From IMG/VR virus record IMGVR_UViG_3300027833_000022, positions 39,159 through 103,158 of that record: a DNA stretch of 64,000 nt, one strand, 5' to 3'. The notes under the pieces were generated by a model. That model saw nothing but the letters and a program-made list of their open reading frames with translations, did not search any database and was not told the origin of the DNA. The translations under genes were made by a program, and so were the position numbers. Origin of the DNA: a virus. Each line of letters begins with the position of its first letter. Position 1 is the first letter of the stretch. This document shows, one piece after another, positions 16,992-25,628 of the stretch.

Positions 16992-17184
16992 TTACTGCTC
17001 TTATTTTTTGTAGAATATCAGCACCAACATTTTGCATGATTTCTATACTATTGAAATCTGATTCGTAAATCCATATTGTATCAGTTTCATCGCCAGTCAG
17101 ATCGATCTCGATCTGACTAACGTCAGTTGCATTGTCTGTTGTTACAGGTTCTTTATCAATGCCAATCTTTTGTTTATGTCTCAA
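16978..17184 (-). CDS. small hypothetical protein coupled to gp46
   Basis: This is a 68-residue acidic protein with a TTG start at 17184, overlapping the end of gp46 by 11 bases and the GIY-YIG start by 14 bases. The overlaps and lack of any other frame here support it as real. I recognise no domain. The sequence is mixed alpha/beta with an Asp/Thr-rich middle. Confidence 0.5.
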   Translation of the reverse strand: MRHKQKIGIDKEPVTTDNATDVSQIEIDLTGDETDTIWIYESDFNSIEIMQNVGADILQKIRAVSGKK

Positions 17185-18946
17185 TTATTTCCATCTCTGT
17201 ATTAAATGTAGTGAATCCATTCTCTTTTGTAACTTGCAATACACTATTGACACGACCAATTAATTCATCTCTGTGCGAAATAAGTAGAATATCTTTATTT
17301 CGTTCACGCTCCATTTTCTTTAAAACGGTTAATGCACTTTCAACACCTACACTATCCATGCCAGAATCAATTAATTCATCAATGCACATTAAGTTGATTG
17401 CAGAATTCATACTCTCGTACACATCTCTGAATGCCCAACTTAATCCTAGAATTAAACGATTACGTTCACCCCTAGATAAATTGTCAAAATCTAAATCTTG
17501 TCCTAATTGCACAATGCTAACAGACAAGTCACTCTGAAATTTAACTTCATGTGGTAATCCTAGTTGTGTAATATAATGATCTAGACGAACATTAAGGAAC
17601 TGTAGATTTTGTTCAATAATACGCTTCCGAATAAACGAGTCCTTGTTTGTTAATAGTTTTAATAAAAAATCCTGATGATCTTTGATATCGGTTAAACGAT
17701 TAAGTTCATCCCAATCAACTGCTTGTAAACCAGTATCTTTTAGTGTATCAATTTGTTCTTGATAAGGATCTGAATCATTTGTTGTACGTTCAATTGCTGC
17801 GATTGTATTAGACAACTTGTTCTGATGTTCATATGCTTCTTGTACTGTTTCGTAAAATAATCTAGGAGGAACACCTAAATCACCTATGTTGTTTAGTTCA
17901 ATGGTATATGTTTCAATCGTATTTACATCTATCGCTATCTGTTCTTTATACTCGGCGACTGCTACCGTTTTTGTTTCAAGAATTTGTTCATGTTTTTCAT
18001 CATGAATCTCTTGTCCACATGCGTAGCATTTATGTTCCATAGACGCTTCTAAATCTTCGACTGCCTTAATGAGTCGTTTATTTTCACGATCTAAGGTTGT
18101 TGTTAATTTCGCAATATCTTTGGTGTATGAATTAAATTTATTTCTTCTTGTTGTATATTCTTCAAACGCAATATGTGCTTCTAGTTCAACTTCTATATCG
18201 ATTTCATACAACGTTACCAAGTCTATCTCAAGTTCTTTAATAGTTTGTTCATTAGTTTTATGCCATAGACGTTGTCTACGTTCTAAATCTTTGATACTTG
18301 TATTAAATCGTTCATTCGCATCTTCGACTGCACGAACACGATAATTTTCTTCTTGAATACGTTCTTTGCCTATCTTGATAAGGTCTTTAAGTAATTCAGC
18401 TTTATCAGATAGTTGAGTGATACCTAACAGTTGTTCGATCAACTCCCGCTGATCATTTGCACGCATACTCAAGAATGGCTCAGTGTATGTATTTAGTGCA
18501 ATAATATGCTTGAACATTGTGTGAGTCATACCAATAACTTTTTCAATCGCAACCTGTGTTAAACGACCCTCGCCCTGACCTTCATCAGTCATATCACTGT
18601 TATCTACTTCATTTACATAGAATTTAAAAACATTGGGACTGCGTCCGCGTTCAATACGATATTGAGAACCATTCTTTTCAAAATCAACTGTGACAGTCAT
18701 GTGCTTATTGTTGATCTTATTGATAAGATTTGATTTTTTAATATTAAATAATGCACTACCAAATAGTGCATATGAGATTGCGTTAATAAGAGTAGTCTTA
18801 CCAACTCCATTACGAGAACCATCACCGCCCATATCGACATTATTGCCCAGTACGAGAGTTAGTCCTGTTTCATTAATGGAAACAGCCTGAGTGACGTTAC
18901 CTACTGATAAAAAGTTTTTAATTGTGACATTCTTAATTGTGAGCAT
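17174..18946 (-). CDS. gp46: recombination endonuclease subunit gp46 (Rad50-like)
   Basis: The 590-residue SMC/Rad50-type ATPase has all expected motifs. Walker A is NGVGKTT at 46-52, the zinc hook is CYAC at 307-310 between two coiled-coil arms, the ABC signature is LSRGE at 490-494, Walker B is LMCIDE at 519-524 and the H-loop His is H558. With gp47 it resects DNA ends for recombination-dependent replication and degrades host DNA. It starts 3 bases after gp47 stops. A perfect sigma70 consensus inside gp47 may boost its transcription. Confidence 0.97.
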   Translation of the reverse strand: MLTIKNVTIKNFLSVGNVTQAVSINETGLTLVLGNNVDMGGDGSRNGVGKTTLINAISYALFGSALFNIKKSNLINKINNKHMTVTVDFEKNGSQYRIERGRSPNVFKFYVNEVDNSDMTDEGQGEGRLTQVAIEKVIGMTHTMFKHIIALNTYTEPFLSMRANDQRELIEQLLGITQLSDKAELLKDLIKIGKERIQEENYRVRAVEDANERFNTSIKDLERRQRLWHKTNEQTIKELEIDLVTLYEIDIEVELEAHIAFEEYTTRRNKFNSYTKDIAKLTTTLDRENKRLIKAVEDLEASMEHKCYACGQEIHDEKHEQILETKTVAVAEYKEQIAIDVNTIETYTIELNNIGDLGVPPRLFYETVQEAYEHQNKLSNTIAAIERTTNDSDPYQEQIDTLKDTGLQAVDWDELNRLTDIKDHQDFLLKLLTNKDSFIRKRIIEQNLQFLNVRLDHYITQLGLPHEVKFQSDLSVSIVQLGQDLDFDNLSRGERNRLILGLSWAFRDVYESMNSAINLMCIDELIDSGMDSVGVESALTVLKKMERERNKDILLISHRDELIGRVNSVLQVTKENGFTTFNTEMEIIET

Positions 18947-18949
18947 AGT

Positions 18950-19981
18950 TTATATGTGTAAATCGTTATATATTGAAATTAAAGTTTCGTTACGAATAGA
19001 ATTAGATGTTATCGCTTCAAGTTGACTAAGAACAATTGAGTCAACATTTTCTACTGATACATCACCATCCGTATCCCAGTCTTCGCCAGATACATTATCC
19101 TTCTTAGAAGGCATTAGAGATATCTCACGTAAATCATAATCATTAGCAAATGTTTCTTTAATATAATTCGCTTCTTCATATGAAATATTGATATCTAATA
19201 TTATACGACAATGTGTGTTGTTTGTCAAGATACTACCAGCATCATCTAACAATTGACTCAAGTTCGCTACACGATACTTTGGTGCATCATGCCAAGTTTT
19301 GAAATCATATGTACCATCCCAGTTTAGGAAAGTGATACCACGTTTATCATCCCATGCGTCAGAATAGTTATGTGGAAAACAGTTTCCTGGATAGATAATA
19401 TTACCTTTTTCCTGACGTTTGTGAAAATGACCAGAGAATACTTTATCTGCTTTCGATAAGTCAGATGCTTTTAACCCACCGTGATCTGGCATTTTAATCA
19501 TAGCATTCAGATAAAAATCAGGTAATTCAAAGTGACCGAAGATAAACTTAGACTTCAATTCCTTCAATCTCTTCCATTCATCATCAACCAACCATGGGAC
19601 AAACGCAACACCATCTTCTTCAAATATTTCATCATTGATGATGTTAATGTTAGGGTACTTATTTGCAAATGGAAGTGAGTTGATATCTCTTTTTTCACGA
19701 TAATATAGATCATGATTTCCCATGATCATATGTACTTCGTCAAAATTATCATTCAATATCTGTAGCGCATCAACTGTGTAATTCAGAGTACCAACATTAA
19801 TAGTTGCTCTGTGATGATGCCAGTCACCTAAGAAGAAACATTTTTTAATGTTTCGACTATGTGCTTCTTCTATCATCCATTTAATAAAGTTAAGACAATC
19901 ATTGTTATGCATCTTAGAATTATTTTTAAGACCGAAATGTATATCTGTAAAAATTACTGCTTCATCAAAAAATTTACTCAC
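18950..19981 (-). CDS. gp47: recombination endonuclease subunit gp47 (Mre11-like)
   Basis: The 343-residue metallophosphoesterase carries DIH at 13-15, GDWHHHR at 52-58, GNHD at 88-91, FGHFE at 148-152 and SGHFHKR at 183-189. These are the Mre11/SbcD metal-binding motifs in order. It is the nuclease partner of gp46. The gene follows gp55 by 15 bases in the same transcript. Confidence 0.97.
   Translation of the reverse strand: MSKFFDEAVIFTDIHFGLKNNSKMHNNDCLNFIKWMIEEAHSRNIKKCFFLGDWHHHRATINVGTLNYTVDALQILNDNFDEVHMIMGNHDLYYREKRDINSLPFANKYPNINIINDEIFEEDGVAFVPWLVDDEWKRLKELKSKFIFGHFELPDFYLNAMIKMPDHGGLKASDLSKADKVFSGHFHKRQEKGNIIYPGNCFPHNYSDAWDDKRGITFLNWDGTYDFKTWHDAPKYRVANLSQLLDDAGSILTNNTHCRIILDINISYEEANYIKETFANDYDLREISLMPSKKDNVSGEDWDTDGDVSVENVDSIVLSQLEAITSNSIRNETLISIYNDLHI
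19200..19228 (-). promoter_or_regulatory. perfect sigma70 consensus inside gp47
   Basis: On the minus strand TTGACA (19223-19228) is followed after exactly 17 bases by TATAAT (19200-19205). It lies 254 bases before the gp46 start, inside the gp47 coding frame, and could give gp46 its own early transcript. Confidence 0.55.
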
Positions 19982-19996
19982 TGTTTATTCCCTTTA

Positions 19997-20902
19997 CTAT
20001 TCTACTGTTGTGATATCGTCTGGTGTTGATTCTTCTTCTATTTCTTCTATTCCTTCAATATCTGGTAGATATTTTGTTTTCTGTACTTCCCATTCCGCGT
20101 TGAATATGCGAGTGTTACTTGGATCTAGTCCTTCTTCTTCTAATAAATCATCACGGATGTTTTGATTACGTTTTTCTAAATTCAATACACGTGTAAACGA
20201 GTTATTGATTACTGTAGTGAAGTATGCAAATGGATTTTGTGATTTAAGTTCATTGAATTGTAAACCGATCATTGTCAATTGTAAAATTGCTTGACCACGC
20301 ATTTCATCTACATATGTATACCCACGCCAGTTACCACGCATAGAGTATCGTTCACATAATTTCATATACATCATCGCTAATCGTTCTGTTGTATGTCCAC
20401 ATGTAACACTGAACTTTCCTGTTTCTAAATCACCATCCCAATGAGAACGAGCAACTTCTGTCCATTCATCATTAATAAAAGAACGATGTTTGTATGCTGG
20501 AAAATTACAGCGAGAGTGATGATCTGCTACGGTTTTAGGTGTCTTCTTACGCGCTTCTAATGGAACATGATCATATCCCATGACGCGAAATACTATGTCA
20601 GTCGTCTTAATAGAATCTATACTGACTAAAAACTCTGCTGCTTTGGGCTTAGTTTTCTTCGTTAATTCACCATTCTGCCAACGTACTACTTCGGCTTCGT
20701 GTGCAATCTTTTGTAATCTAGATGCTTGTGCTTGCTTTGCAATCAAGATAGTTTCTTCATTGATATCATCGAATGATTCAACAATATGATCAAATAGGAA
20801 ATATTTCTGATCTTTTAACCAACAGAATGTCATTTTAGATTTATGTATTTCTTTAAGTATTTCTTTATTCTTTAAGTAATGTGTAGAGGGATCTCTCGCC
20901 AT
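19997..20902 (-). CDS. gp55: late-promoter sigma factor gp55, extended form
   Basis: The 301-residue protein matches T4 gp55 in its core near residues 195-270 (YTYVDEMRGQAILQL ... NPFAYFTTVINNSF), the region that binds RNA polymerase and the late promoter -10 box. T4 gp55 is 185 residues. Here about 180 residues precede the core, including a possible metal-binding Cys/His stretch (DHHSRCNFPAYKH). The C terminus is acidic. A perfect sigma70 promoter lies directly upstream, so host polymerase should make it early. It then should read the ATAAATA boxes found before the structural genes. Confidence 0.9.
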   Translation of the reverse strand: MARDPSTHYLKNKEILKEIHKSKMTFCWLKDQKYFLFDHIVESFDDINEETILIAKQAQASRLQKIAHEAEVVRWQNGELTKKTKPKAAEFLVSIDSIKTTDIVFRVMGYDHVPLEARKKTPKTVADHHSRCNFPAYKHRSFINDEWTEVARSHWDGDLETGKFSVTCGHTTERLAMMYMKLCERYSMRGNWRGYTYVDEMRGQAILQLTMIGLQFNELKSQNPFAYFTTVINNSFTRVLNLEKRNQNIRDDLLEEEGLDPSNTRIFNAEWEVQKTKYLPDIEGIEEIEEESTPDDITTVE

Positions 20903-20933
20903 TAGGTTTATTGCTCCATTTAATATTATTACA

Positions 20934-20962
20934 ATTATATATCAGATTTACTAGTTTGTCAA
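20934..20962 (-). promoter_or_regulatory. perfect sigma70 promoter of the gp55-gp47-gp46 operon
   Basis: On the minus strand TTGACA (20957-20962), 17 bases, then TATAAT (20934-20939), 32 bases before the gp55 ATG. All 12 consensus bases match at optimal spacing. Confidence 0.92.
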
Positions 20963-21011
20963 GTTTTATTTTTTAATCTATTCGAATCATTAAGTACATA
21001 GTTTATCATAG

Positions 21012-21019
21012 GCTAAATA
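21012..21019 (+). promoter_or_regulatory. late-type box GCTAAATAC
   Basis: AGGCTAAATACATG lies 25 bases before the ATG at 21044. The octamer is the same as at 40657 and (minus strand) 8715. Confidence 0.6.
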
Positions 21020-21043
21020 CATGATAAGTAGGAGATTATTAAG

Positions 21044-21652
21044 ATGCGAATATCAGATATCATAACAGAAAGTATAGCAAAGCAAATCACTGTGTTTTAT
21101 GGCGGACGTTTTCAGCCAATGCACTCAGGACACTTTGCGCTGTATAAAAAATTAGTTAACAAGTTTGGTGCTGATAATGTATTTATCGCGACTACATTTG
21201 GCAAAAAACAGCAATCAATGCACTCAGCAGACGATTACTCAACCGACCCATTCACATTTGAAGAAAAGGCATCTATCATGTCTAAGATGTTTGGTGTGCC
21301 CGTAAATCATATTGTTAATACACAACCATATAAGCCAGATGTTTCATTGGTAGGCAGAGATAAGAGTAATACAGCAACAGTATTAGTATTCAGTGAAAAA
21401 GACGCTGGTAGATTAAAGCCTGGCGGTGTATTAGCACCGATGCCAGATGATATGGATAATTTACAGACAGAAGATGAAAATCGTGTATATTATATTGCGA
21501 TGCCAATTGAGCAGGGTGGTATGAGTGCTAGTGATTTCAGAGAAGTTATGAGTAGTGACGCAGAGTTTGAAGAAAAGAAAAAAATATTTATGAAATTTTT
21601 TGGTAAATTCGATCAAGGTATTTTTGATTTCATTGAAGGCAGAGTGCGATAA
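21044..21652 (+). CDS. cytidylyltransferase-like nucleotidyltransferase
   Basis: The 202-residue protein has the nucleotidyltransferase signature GGRFQPMHSGH (residues 20-30, HxGH at 27-30) and a C-terminal MSASDFRE motif (near 164) resembling the ISATxxR nucleotide-binding motif of NMN/pantetheine adenylyltransferases. It likely transfers AMP or CMP to a small phosphorylated substrate, possibly in NAD metabolism. Residues 1-10, MRISDIITES, look like a capsid-targeting sequence with a gp21-type cleavage point I-T-E before S10. The gene opens the baseplate operon with a late-type box, odd for a metabolic enzyme, and overlaps the next gene by one base. Confidence 0.75.
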   Translation: MRISDIITESIAKQITVFYGGRFQPMHSGHFALYKKLVNKFGADNVFIATTFGKKQQSMHSADDYSTDPFTFEEKASIMSKMFGVPVNHIVNTQPYKPDVSLVGRDKSNTATVLVFSEKDAGRLKPGGVLAPMPDDMDNLQTEDENRVYYIAMPIEQGGMSASDFREVMSSDAEFEEKKKIFMKFFGKFDQGIFDFIEGRVR

Positions 21653-22320
21653 TGGCTGGTATTCCAAGTAAAAATAAACCAAAATTGGTATTGCGCGATG
21701 CAAATGCAACGTGGGCAAAAAATCTATTCAGTTCTGGTATTCTAAAAGAATTAGCAGACATCAATGGCATTATATTTTCGTACACGCCTGCAATGTTTCA
21801 ATCGGCATTTGCTGCTAATTATAATACATATGATACAACGCACAGTGTTTATCAGCAACAGTACTATGTGAATACGCCTAATCCAACGATTAGTATAACT
21901 GCTAATTTTGTATCAAATACAATAGCAGAAGCAAAGTATAATATCGCATGTTTGCATTTTTTAAAAACAATGACCAAAATGGATTATGGAAAAAATGCAA
22001 ATAGAGCAGGTACACCACCTCCAATTTTGCATTTTAGTGCATATGGAGAATATAATTATAAAAATGTTCCTGTAGTAGTATCATCAGTTGATTATACGTT
22101 TGCTGAAGAGGTAGACTTGATAACAGTTGAAGCAGATGTAGGCAGATATTTTAGCACAGCGAGCGTGGGCGGTTCAGAAGATACAACACTGATATCAATA
22201 CCAGCAAGTTTTGCAGTATCTATCACAATGCTAATGCAACAAAATCAAGAAAGGGTTAGTAACGAATTCTCATTTGCTAATTATGCAAATGGTAGTACAT
22301 TAAGAAATGGGATGATATAA
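21652..22320 (+). CDS. baseplate/tail-tube cap-like structural protein
   Basis: The 222-residue protein contains ISITANFVSNTIAEAKY, HFLKTMTKMDYG and GTPPPILHFSAYGEYNYKNVPVVV, an arrangement I associate with T4-like baseplate tube initiator/cap proteins of marine phages. The beta-rich fold and position directly before gp53 and the hub support a central baseplate place. I cannot say whether it corresponds to T4 gp48 or gp54. Starts by TAATG overlap with the preceding gene. Confidence 0.6.
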   Translation: MAGIPSKNKPKLVLRDANATWAKNLFSSGILKELADINGIIFSYTPAMFQSAFAANYNTYDTTHSVYQQQYYVNTPNPTISITANFVSNTIAEAKYNIACLHFLKTMTKMDYGKNANRAGTPPPILHFSAYGEYNYKNVPVVVSSVDYTFAEEVDLITVEADVGRYFSTASVGGSEDTTLISIPASFAVSITMLMQQNQERVSNEFSFANYANGSTLRNGMI

Positions 22321-22321
22321 T

Positions 22322-22609
22322 ATGACAGTACAATATGATGCAGATAGTGTATACAAGAATACAGAAATTGTGGATAATAAATATCTTGATGTAATGGAAT
22401 CTGTTATTAGTGATATATCAGTATATGATTTATATTCATTGACATTGTTAGCAAAGTACAACGAAAGACCAGATGTGTTAGCGTATGATTTATTTTCAAA
22501 TTCTAATTTATGGTGGATATTCGCAGAATTTAATCAAGATTTATTAAAAGATCCGATAATGGATTTTAAGTCCGGACTAACCATACAAGTCCCATACAAT
22601 TTTATATAA
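22322..22609 (+). CDS. gp53: baseplate wedge subunit gp53
   Basis: The 95-residue protein matches the conserved part of T4 gp53: YLDVMES near residue 22, YNERPDVLAYDLF (46-58), LWWIFAEFNQD (62-72) and DPIMDFKSGLTIQVP (76-90). This wedge subunit is much shorter than T4 gp53 (196 aa), as in other marine T4-like phages that keep only the conserved core. One base separates it from the previous gene. Confidence 0.88.
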   Translation: MTVQYDADSVYKNTEIVDNKYLDVMESVISDISVYDLYSLTLLAKYNERPDVLAYDLFSNSNLWWIFAEFNQDLLKDPIMDFKSGLTIQVPYNFI

Positions 22610-22618
22610 GGTAAATTC

Positions 22619-24445
22619 ATGTCTACAGGTAATATAGAAACATCAATGAACTGGTGTTCAGAGGTTGATAGTCCAACATATAAACTTACATGGTATATTG
22701 TTAATCATGAAGTATTTAACAATCCTCTACTATTAGATAATAATGCAGCAGTTGGAAATAAAAAGGCTACAATTATTGCTTCGTCTGGAGAAACGTCAGA
22801 ATATTCAGTAGAAAATTTAATACTACAGTCTAGGATTTCTCCCGGAACCGATACTGGTAATACCACAACTGGTGCATTTCAATTTGATGTATACGAGCCA
22901 GGTGGATTTCAGTTAATGAATAGAATATTACAACTTAGTCATTTATTCAAATTCACCAATATACAGTCAGCAAAATATGTACTAAAAGTTGAATTTATTG
23001 GTAGAAACGTAGTAACATCCGCGCCGGAATCATTCCCTGGAGTATTTTATTACCCAATGATGTTATCTTCAATAAATGCAAGTGCAGGACCAGATGGTTC
23101 ACAATATAACATTGTAGCAGCAAATCAACATAAAATAGCAGTAGCAGCATCAAAAATTGTAACTGATATAAAAGTAACAGGCGTAACAAATGTCGAGATA
23201 TTTTTAGATCAATTACAGATTGAGTTAAATAATCATGAGCAAAATATAAGAAAATTACAAATCAAAGATACTGCTGTAAACGCGAAACAATGGAACATAA
23301 AAATTGATAAGAGTTTTGAAAAATATTTAAAATCTCCCATGGAGCCAGTAAAAGGATCTGGACATGATAATGATATGAAAAATCCAGTCGCAGCATATTA
23401 TACTTTACCAAAGGCAAAAAATGTAGTAGAGTACTTAGTCAGTACGTTGACTAAGCAAGTTCCTGATTATTATAATACGTTTGCAGAAAACACAACTGAA
23501 AATAATAAGATGAAACAAGATGCGATAAAATTTGATCGCGGACGTGCACACGCGGGTAGACAAGATATATACGTAAACGATTTCATAAAAGTCACACCGA
23601 CAATCAAAACCACTGATAAGAAAGATATATATACAAACTCAGAACAAGAACTAATTGAATTAACCATTAGTCTGTACACATCACATACAGTTCCTCAATC
23701 TGAGCCGTATAATCAGCAGAGTGCTACCATAGATGCATCATATCAATCTAGAAGACTTGAATTATTGCCTATCAATAAGGCTTATAGTTTTCTATTTTCT
23801 GGAGATAATTCAGAGGTGTTAGATTTCAATTTAAATTTTAATCATATGTTTTATTTAACTCGTGATCCATCTAACAGTGCGGGATATACAAAAATAACAA
23901 AAGAGTTAGGAAGTTTAGAGCCATCAAAGGTAACACAGCGTATACCCACTTATCTAAGTGAATTATCCATAAACAATCAATCTCCGAATACTCAAATTGA
24001 AAGCATAACAACTGAGATAAAATCAACATCCTCAAAAGATCAAGCGAATAGTGAAGAACAAAATGCATCTAACGCAATTGATAAGGCTGAGTTACACGGA
24101 GCAAGTATGGATTTTATTTCATTCGATGTTACTATCAAAGGTGATCCTTATTGGCTAGGAACACCAGGATCATACGTAACTTCAAAAAATAGATCCACAC
24201 TGATAGATAATTTAGACGAAGATTCTTTGATCATATTCATTAATTATCTCCCAGATAATGGAAAGACACAAGGCGGACGTAAACTTGATATTGCATCTAG
24301 TGGTGTATATAAAATAATAGAAGTAGAGAGTAAATTTCAATTAGGTAAGTTTACACAAACGTTAAAGGGCATGCGTGATAGGAATTCGTCTACTGATTTG
24401 ATTCAAAAACAATTAATAAAAATAGGGTTACAGAATGGGAATTAA
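22619..24445 (+). CDS. baseplate hub protein (gp27 position)
   Basis: The 608-residue protein lies between gp53 and the gp5-like spike and overlaps the latter by 11 bases. Its last 130 residues (DVTIKGDPYWLGTPGSY, then a G-x-Y-K-I-I-E-V segment and FQLGKFTQTLKGMRD) are typical of phage hub proteins that form the socket for the spike. The N-terminal half has beta-rich segments with FDVYEPGGFQLMNRI near residue 90. By position and C-terminal motif it is the likely gp27 equivalent, though overall identity to T4 gp27 is not evident. Confidence 0.72.
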   Translation: MSTGNIETSMNWCSEVDSPTYKLTWYIVNHEVFNNPLLLDNNAAVGNKKATIIASSGETSEYSVENLILQSRISPGTDTGNTTTGAFQFDVYEPGGFQLMNRILQLSHLFKFTNIQSAKYVLKVEFIGRNVVTSAPESFPGVFYYPMMLSSINASAGPDGSQYNIVAANQHKIAVAASKIVTDIKVTGVTNVEIFLDQLQIELNNHEQNIRKLQIKDTAVNAKQWNIKIDKSFEKYLKSPMEPVKGSGHDNDMKNPVAAYYTLPKAKNVVEYLVSTLTKQVPDYYNTFAENTTENNKMKQDAIKFDRGRAHAGRQDIYVNDFIKVTPTIKTTDKKDIYTNSEQELIELTISLYTSHTVPQSEPYNQQSATIDASYQSRRLELLPINKAYSFLFSGDNSEVLDFNLNFNHMFYLTRDPSNSAGYTKITKELGSLEPSKVTQRIPTYLSELSINNQSPNTQIESITTEIKSTSSKDQANSEEQNASNAIDKAELHGASMDFISFDVTIKGDPYWLGTPGSYVTSKNRSTLIDNLDEDSLIIFINYLPDNGKTQGGRKLDIASSGVYKIIEVESKFQLGKFTQTLKGMRDRNSSTDLIQKQLIKIGLQNGN

Positions 24446-25628
24446 TATTAAGACAGTAAGGGGAAAAGAATTACCTGCTGGTCAATATGTGGGTGTAGTG
24501 ACTGATATCACCGATAGCATGTATACTGGTCGTGTATCAGTTAGATTTGGTGAATTTGGTTCGATAGTTGGTAGTGAAGTTGATCACATTTGTTTGTTAT
24601 GTACGCCATATGGCGGTATTACCAGTACATCGGTTGACAAAGTAACTAGTGACAAAAAGGAATATGGCAAAGATGGTACGAGTGAAAGTGGAACACCAAA
24701 AAGTTATGGTATGTGGCCCCAGCCACCAGCAGTTGGTACATCTGTATTGGTCGTATTTGTTGAATTATTAGATCAAGGTATAATTGTTGGTTCTCTAATG
24801 TCTCGCGCTAGAAACCATATGATGGGTGGACGTGCAAGTGCAGAATCACATGATGGTACTATTCAGCCAGTTGGTGAAAAGAATCCAACTGACACTGATG
24901 ACGATGCAAAGAAACCTGTTGATCCTATCGCACAGTCATGGTTAAAAGAACAAGGACTACAAGATGATTATTCACGTGGTCATAGTTTGTCTAGTGCAAG
25001 ACGAGAATCACCAAGTAATGTATTCGGAATAACTACATTAAATGGACATGTGTTCACAATGGATGATGGAGACAGTCCGGGAGATAAAAAAAATGACAGC
25101 AATAACATACGCTTGCGAAGCAGGGGTGGTGCACAAATATTATTAGATGATACTAATAAATTTGTTTATATTACAAACCACAACGGCAATGCTTGGATAG
25201 AAATGGACGAAGCAGGAAACATAGATGTGTATAGTAAAAAGAGCGTAAATATACATTCGGAAGAAGATTTAAATTTTCATGCAGATGGTAACATCAATAT
25301 GGAAGCAAAGAAGAATATCAATATGAAATCTGATATCATGAGTTTGGAATCAACGACTGACTATTATTTGAAAAGTGGCAATGATGTAATAATACAAGCA
25401 TTAAATGATATTCATAACAAATCAGGTAGTAATCATATAGAAACCGCGCCTAAGATATACATGAATAGTTCAACGACTGCTGCCGCAGCACCAAAGCCTA
25501 AAGTAAATAAATTAGATATGAATGAAAATGTCACAGAAAGTGTGTCTGCTAGAGTACCAGAACATCATCCGTGGAAAGGGGCGAGTAAGATACAAGAAAC
25601 AATTAAGACAGCGAAGGGTAAAACATAA
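24435..25628 (+). CDS. gp5: gp5-like tail spike, OB fold plus beta-helix, without lysozyme
   Basis: The 397-residue protein has an N-terminal OB-fold (about 15-125) with PPAVGTSVLVVF near 96. A linker follows, then a C-terminal region of short repeats (about 260-350) such as NIDVYSKKSVNI, NINMEAKKNINM and DYYLKSGNDVII, which form the trimeric triple-stranded beta-helix needle. T4 gp5 carries a lysozyme domain between these parts; here the linker (about 135-200) is too short and lacks it. A separate lysozyme-like protein follows immediately. It punctures the outer membrane at the tip of the hub. Confidence 0.88.
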   Translation: MGINIKTVRGKELPAGQYVGVVTDITDSMYTGRVSVRFGEFGSIVGSEVDHICLLCTPYGGITSTSVDKVTSDKKEYGKDGTSESGTPKSYGMWPQPPAVGTSVLVVFVELLDQGIIVGSLMSRARNHMMGGRASAESHDGTIQPVGEKNPTDTDDDAKKPVDPIAQSWLKEQGLQDDYSRGHSLSSARRESPSNVFGITTLNGHVFTMDDGDSPGDKKNDSNNIRLRSRGGAQILLDDTNKFVYITNHNGNAWIEMDEAGNIDVYSKKSVNIHSEEDLNFHADGNINMEAKKNINMKSDIMSLESTTDYYLKSGNDVIIQALNDIHNKSGSNHIETAPKIYMNSSTTAAAAPKPKVNKLDMNENVTESVSARVPEHHPWKGASKIQETIKTAKGKT

